A stretch of DNA of 64,000 bases from positions 9,114,001 to 9,178,000 of the forward strand of contig NZ_CP107976.1 in the NCBI RefSeq assembly GCF_036099295.1, read 5' to 3'. The position numbers were made by a program, and so were the translations under genes. Each line of letters starts with the position of its first letter. Position 1 is the stretch's first letter. Below, in pieces: positions 60,848 through 64,000 of the stretch. Source of the stretch: Streptomyces sp. NBC_00358. GTDB taxonomy: Bacteria; Actinomycetota; Actinomycetes; Streptomycetales; Streptomycetaceae. Under the pieces are notes generated by a model. That model did not search any database and was not told the DNA's origin. It saw only the letters and a list, made by a program, of their open reading frames with translations.

Positions 60848-62527
60848 CTACAGGACGGTTTGCAGGCTGCGGGCCATCATGCCGAGGCCGACGAGGAGAA
60901 CGAGAGCGGCGGTGAGCAGCGCGGTGTAGGGGGCGATGCGGCGTACCCGGGCGAGCAGCGGGCGGTTGGCGAGGTGTCCGGCCCGGTCGCCGAGGCGGAC
61001 CAGGAGCAGTCCGACGGCGGTGAGGGTGGCCGCCATGCCGAGGCCGTAGGCCAGCACGAGGGCGGCTCCGAAGACGGTCCGGCTCAGCGCGATCGCGCCG
61101 AGGAGGACGACCAGTGCGGAGGGGCTGGGGACGAGGCCTCCGGCGACGCCGAGACCGATCAGGCCGCGGGTGGAGAAGGGTGGCGCTTCGCCGTCGCCCG
61201 TCGGGTGGGAGTGGTGGTGCCCGAGCAGTCCGTGGCGGTGCGACTCGCTGTGAGTGTGGTCTTGGGTGTGGACGCGATGATCCGCGTGGCCGTGGTGGTG
61301 ATCGTGTGGCTGGTGGTCGGCATGGCCGTGGGTGTGTCCGTGCTCAGACGCGGTCCGGCTCGCAGCGGCGTCCGGCTCGTTGTTTGCAGGAGTGGGGCTT
61401 GGGGCGCCGACCAGGGCCGGGGCCATCTGCAAGCTGGGGCTGTCGGCTGTGGCGGACGGGGGCCGTCGGCGTGAGCGTCGTACGGTGTCGGCCAGAAGGA
61501 CCCCTCCGACCACGGCCACCAGTGCGCCGCTGACGACGCCGAGCCAGTTCAGTACCGCGTCGCCGGCCAGCGAGGAGAACGTGGTGAGGCACAGGCCGAT
61601 CACGAGGACGCCTGCCGTGTGCGTGATGGTCACGGTGGCGCCGACCGTCACCGCGTCGCGGGTTCTGCCGCGCCGGCCTGCCAGGTAGGCGGCCATGACG
61701 GTCTTGCCGTGGCCCGGCAGCAGCGCGTGGCCGGCGCCCAGCACGATCGAGAGCAGCACGGCCAGCAAGCCGACGGGAACGGTGAGGTGTTTGGCGCCGG
61801 TCAGTGAAGTCAGTTGGCGGGACAGTGCCTCGACCCGGCCGGTGAGGCCGCCGGAACCCGGGCCGGCCGTCGGGTCGGCGGCGCTGGACGTGCCTTCGCC
61901 CGCGGCCGCCGTGAAGTGGGCCCGGGTGTCCCCGCGCGGGGTGGACAGCAGGTCACGGGGGTAGTTGCGCAGTTCGTCGGTGACCGAGGCGGTCGGCACG
62001 GTGGACTGCCGCAGGTGGGTGCGGTCGCCCTTGGCGGTGATCTCGTTCCAGCCGACCCTGGTCGCGTCCACGCCGGTGGCCACCTCCAGCGTCACCGGTC
62101 CGTCCGCCAGGTCGAGCGGCGCGTGGAGGCGGCACTCCAGGCGACTGGTGCGCAGTCCTGCCTGGCCCGGCCGGTAGGCGAAGGCGGCGGAATCCGTCGT
62201 CCAGGCCAGGCGCCGCGGCGTGGTGACGGTCAGTCGGCCGGTCGTTTCGGCGCAGCGTGCCGCGGCCCATGCGGCGCGTTCGGACGCGCTCTGGATTCCG
62301 TCCTGGTCGGTATCGACGGCGGTAGCCGCTTGCAGGGTCGGGATCTCGGCGGTGTCGGTCACGGCGAGGACATCCACCCGGCCGGGGCGGACCGTGAAGC
62401 CGGTGTAGTGGTTGATGGAGAAGTTGCCGAGCGGATGGGCCTGCGCGGGGGGCGCCGCCGTGCCGAACAGCCACAGCGCGATGCCGGCCACCGCTGCCAC
62501 ACGTCGGCCGAGGTGGCCATGTCTCAT
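60848..62527 (-). CDS. Nickel/cobalt efflux-type transporter (RcnA/COG2215-like) with exported N-terminal domain
   Basis: A 559-residue membrane protein. A signal sequence (ending AQAHPLGNF) precedes an extracytoplasmic domain (about 28-215). The C-terminal half has about six helices with LGAGHALLPGHGKTVMAAYL, VTITHTAGVLVIGL and GGLVPSPSALVVLLGAIALS, typical of RcnA-like proteins, and a cytoplasmic or loop His-rich stretch (HGHTHGHADHQPHDHHHGHA and beyond, about 375-430). ATG at 62527 with GGAGG upstream. Divergent from a NiCoT importer; followed by a small lipoprotein. Confidence 0.88.
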   Translation of the reverse strand: MRHGHLGRRVAAVAGIALWLFGTAAPPAQAHPLGNFSINHYTGFTVRPGRVDVLAVTDTAEIPTLQAATAVDTDQDGIQSASERAAWAAARCAETTGRLTVTTPRRLAWTTDSAAFAYRPGQAGLRTSRLECRLHAPLDLADGPVTLEVATGVDATRVGWNEITAKGDRTHLRQSTVPTASVTDELRNYPRDLLSTPRGDTRAHFTAAAGEGTSSAADPTAGPGSGGLTGRVEALSRQLTSLTGAKHLTVPVGLLAVLLSIVLGAGHALLPGHGKTVMAAYLAGRRGRTRDAVTVGATVTITHTAGVLVIGLCLTTFSSLAGDAVLNWLGVVSGALVAVVGGVLLADTVRRSRRRPPSATADSPSLQMAPALVGAPSPTPANNEPDAAASRTASEHGHTHGHADHQPHDHHHGHADHRVHTQDHTHSESHRHGLLGHHHSHPTGDGEAPPFSTRGLIGLGVAGGLVPSPSALVVLLGAIALSRTVFGAALVLAYGLGMAATLTAVGLLLVRLGDRAGHLANRPLLARVRRIAPYTALLTAALVLLVGLGMMARSLQTVL

Positions 62528-62589
62528 GGGACGCCTCCGCGCCGGTGCCGTAGGAGGGACGCCGAACGGCATCCGAAGGCGTCGCCCGC

Positions 62590-62695
62590 CCTGGTGACCG
62601 CAGTGATACCCGTCTGCGCTCCGCGAGGGTCCACCGGCTTGCCTTCTCACCCGTGCGGCTCACCACGGCCACCGAAACGGCCTACCGGCAGAGTT
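62590..62695 (-). promoter_or_regulatory. Structured leader, cobalamin-riboswitch-like
   Basis: Upstream of the RcnA-like gene, the minus strand contains TTTCGGTG, then GAAGGCAAGCCGGTG, then CACTGCGGTCACC in that order. This resembles the conserved blocks of AdoCbl riboswitches (GGTG, GAAGGGAAnCCGGTG, CCGCnACTG), with an atypical last block. The location fits cobalt homeostasis. Covariance search needed. Confidence 0.4.
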
Positions 62696-62883
62696 TCAGG
62701 CCCGGAGGCCAGCGCGGCGTCCCCCGCATCCGGGCGAGCACGGCGCGAGGGTGGCAGCGCGCCCGAGTGCCCCTCGAATGCACCTCTCGCACCTGACTAT
62801 TGGTCCCAACTGCTCATACATTGCAATAAGGGGCTCAATGAGGTGCAGATGCTCGTGCCCCGCTGCACGAAAGGCGAGTACCT

Positions 62884-64000
62884 ATGGCAGCGAGCACCCC
62901 CAGCACCGCGGCATCCGCACCCCCCGCTTCACCTGTGGGCCGGGCGCTGCGGATGTTCACCTGGCCTGAGCGGCGGCGTCTCGCCGGTATGGCGGCGTTC
63001 ATCGCGGCACTGCACATCGTCGGCTGGTTCACTCTGGTGGTTGTCGTGGTGCCCGGCCACTACAGCGCCAACGGGCAGTCCTTCGGGATGGGGATCGGCG
63101 TCACCGCCTATGCCCTGGGGATGCGTCACGCCTTCGACGCCGACCACATCGCGGCCATCGACAACACCACCCGCAAGCTCATGAGCCAGGGCCGGCGTCC
63201 GCTGTCGGTGGGGTTCTGGTTCTCCCTGGGACACTCCAGCGTCGTCTTCGGCCTCACCTTCCTCCTCTCTCTCGGCCTGAAGTCCCTAGCCGGGTCCCTC
63301 AAGGACGACAGGTCCCAGCTCCACCGGATGACGAGCCTGATCGGCACGGCGGTGTCCGGGACCTTCCTGTACGCCATCGCCGCGGTCAACCTCGTCGTGC
63401 TGGCCGGGATCTGGAAGGTCTGGAGGCGGATGCGCGCCGGGGTCCTGGACGAGCAGGCTCTGGAGGAGCAGCTCGACAAGCGGGGCCTGATGAACCGCCT
63501 GCTGGGCCGGGTGATGAACTCGATCGACAAGCCCTGGCAGATGTATCCGGTCGGCCTGCTCTTCGGGCTCGGTTTCGACACCGCCACCGAGGTCGCCCTG
63601 CTCGTCATGGCCGCCTCGGGCGCCGCCACCGGTCTGCCCTGGTACGCGGTGCTGTGCCTGCCGGTGCTGTTCGCCGCGGGCATGAGCCTGCTGGACACCA
63701 TCGACGGTTCCTTCATGAGCGTCGCCTACGGCTGGGCCTTCTCGCATCCCGTCCGCAAGATCTACTACAACCTCACCGTCACGGGCCTGTCGGTGGCCGT
63801 CGCCCTGATCATCGGCACGGTCGAACTCCTCGCCTTGCTCGCCGACCAACTCGCCCTGACAGGCGGATTCTGGCGCTGGGTCGCCGCACTGGACCTCAAC
63901 ACCGTCGGCTTCGTCGTGGTGGGGCTGTTCGCCGCGGCCTGGGCCTGCGCCCTGCTGGTGTGGAAGTACGGCCGCATCGAGCAGCGGTGGACCACCCCCA
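62884..64000 (+). CDS. NiCoT-family nickel/cobalt importer (3' end beyond window)
   Basis: At least 372 residues of a HoxN/NixA-type high-affinity nickel/cobalt permease. The metal signature RHAFDADHIAAIDN (His82, Asp85, Asp87, His88), LGHSSVVFG and LGFDTATEVALLV are intact; eight helices expected. ATG at 62884 with AAAGGCGAG upstream. Divergent from the RcnA-like transporter. The gene is open to the window end. Confidence 0.93.
   Translation, partial: MAASTPSTAASAPPASPVGRALRMFTWPERRRLAGMAAFIAALHIVGWFTLVVVVVPGHYSANGQSFGMGIGVTAYALGMRHAFDADHIAAIDNTTRKLMSQGRRPLSVGFWFSLGHSSVVFGLTFLLSLGLKSLAGSLKDDRSQLHRMTSLIGTAVSGTFLYAIAAVNLVVLAGIWKVWRRMRAGVLDEQALEEQLDKRGLMNRLLGRVMNSIDKPWQMYPVGLLFGLGFDTATEVALLVMAASGAATGLPWYAVLCLPVLFAAGMSLLDTIDGSFMSVAYGWAFSHPVRKIYYNLTVTGLSVAVALIIGTVELLALLADQLALTGGFWRWVAALDLNTVGFVVVGLFAAAWACALLVWKYGRIEQRWTTP

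Noticed and set aside
1..64000. CRISPR arrays, tRNA or rRNA genes
   Set aside because: I saw no regularly spaced direct repeats and recognised no tRNA cloverleaf or rRNA segment by eye; a tRNAscan or Infernal run would be decisive.

Overview
The window is high-GC actinobacterial DNA, almost certainly from a Streptomyces chromosome. Indicators are the strong third-position GC bias, frequent GTG starts, Sec, Tat and lipoprotein signal peptides, Streptomyces-type families (GH6, GH16 with ricin-type lectin domains, DUF6193, DUF1877) and many degraded insertion sequences. I saw no tRNA, rRNA or CRISPR array. The IS density and catabolic content fit an accessory or arm region.

Layout. (1) 0-3.8 kb: a beta-glucan locus with secreted GH6 and GH16 enzymes and a LacI-family repressor. 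Near-identical GGAAGCGCTTCC-type palindromes lie upstream of all three genes. (2) 4.3-18.3 kb: small hypothetical genes, an MFS exporter and a secreted GH16-lectin enzyme, interrupted by a complete IS701-family element with ~140-bp terminal repeats, an orphan TnpB with its right-end RNA region, and relics of IS5, IS701, amidohydrolase and other genes. (3) 18.4-42.8 kb: a catabolic island. Minus-strand genes encode an aldehyde dehydrogenase, a ThDP enzyme and a branched-chain-type ABC importer with a fused permease-ATPase. Divergent from them are an IclR regulator, a CaiB/BaiF CoA-transferase and a citrate-synthase-fold protein. Next comes a PQQ operon (secreted quinoprotein dehydrogenase, secreted ThuA-like protein, pqqABCDE). 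Last is a quinate/shikimate block with an MHS permease, a TetR regulator, a shikimate dehydrogenase and a fused 3-dehydroshikimate dehydratase/HPPD-like protein. (4) 42.8-59 kb: a mosaic with a frameshifted ornithine cyclodeaminase, a MurJ-like flippase, a serine hydrolase, an HxlR/SDR pair, a YunG-Nudix fusion, an SDR and a PurO-like protein with related upstream repeats, and several IS relics. (5) 59-64 kb: a HEAT-repeat protein and divergent nickel/cobalt transport genes; the last gene runs off the window.

How the parts may work together. The TetR/shikimate-dehydrogenase intergenic region and the promoter of a second, active-site-depleted shikimate-dehydrogenase homologue 20 kb away share a 21-bp palindromic element in the same orientation. 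This suggests one regulon across the island. The IclR-side enzymes suggest a route of import, CoA activation, C-C cleavage by a citrate-synthase fold, decarboxylation of a 2-oxo acid and aldehyde oxidation. The substrate is unknown. The PQQ operon supplies cofactor for a Tat-exported quinoprotein with an unusual metal-site pattern and a degenerate cupredoxin-like tail.
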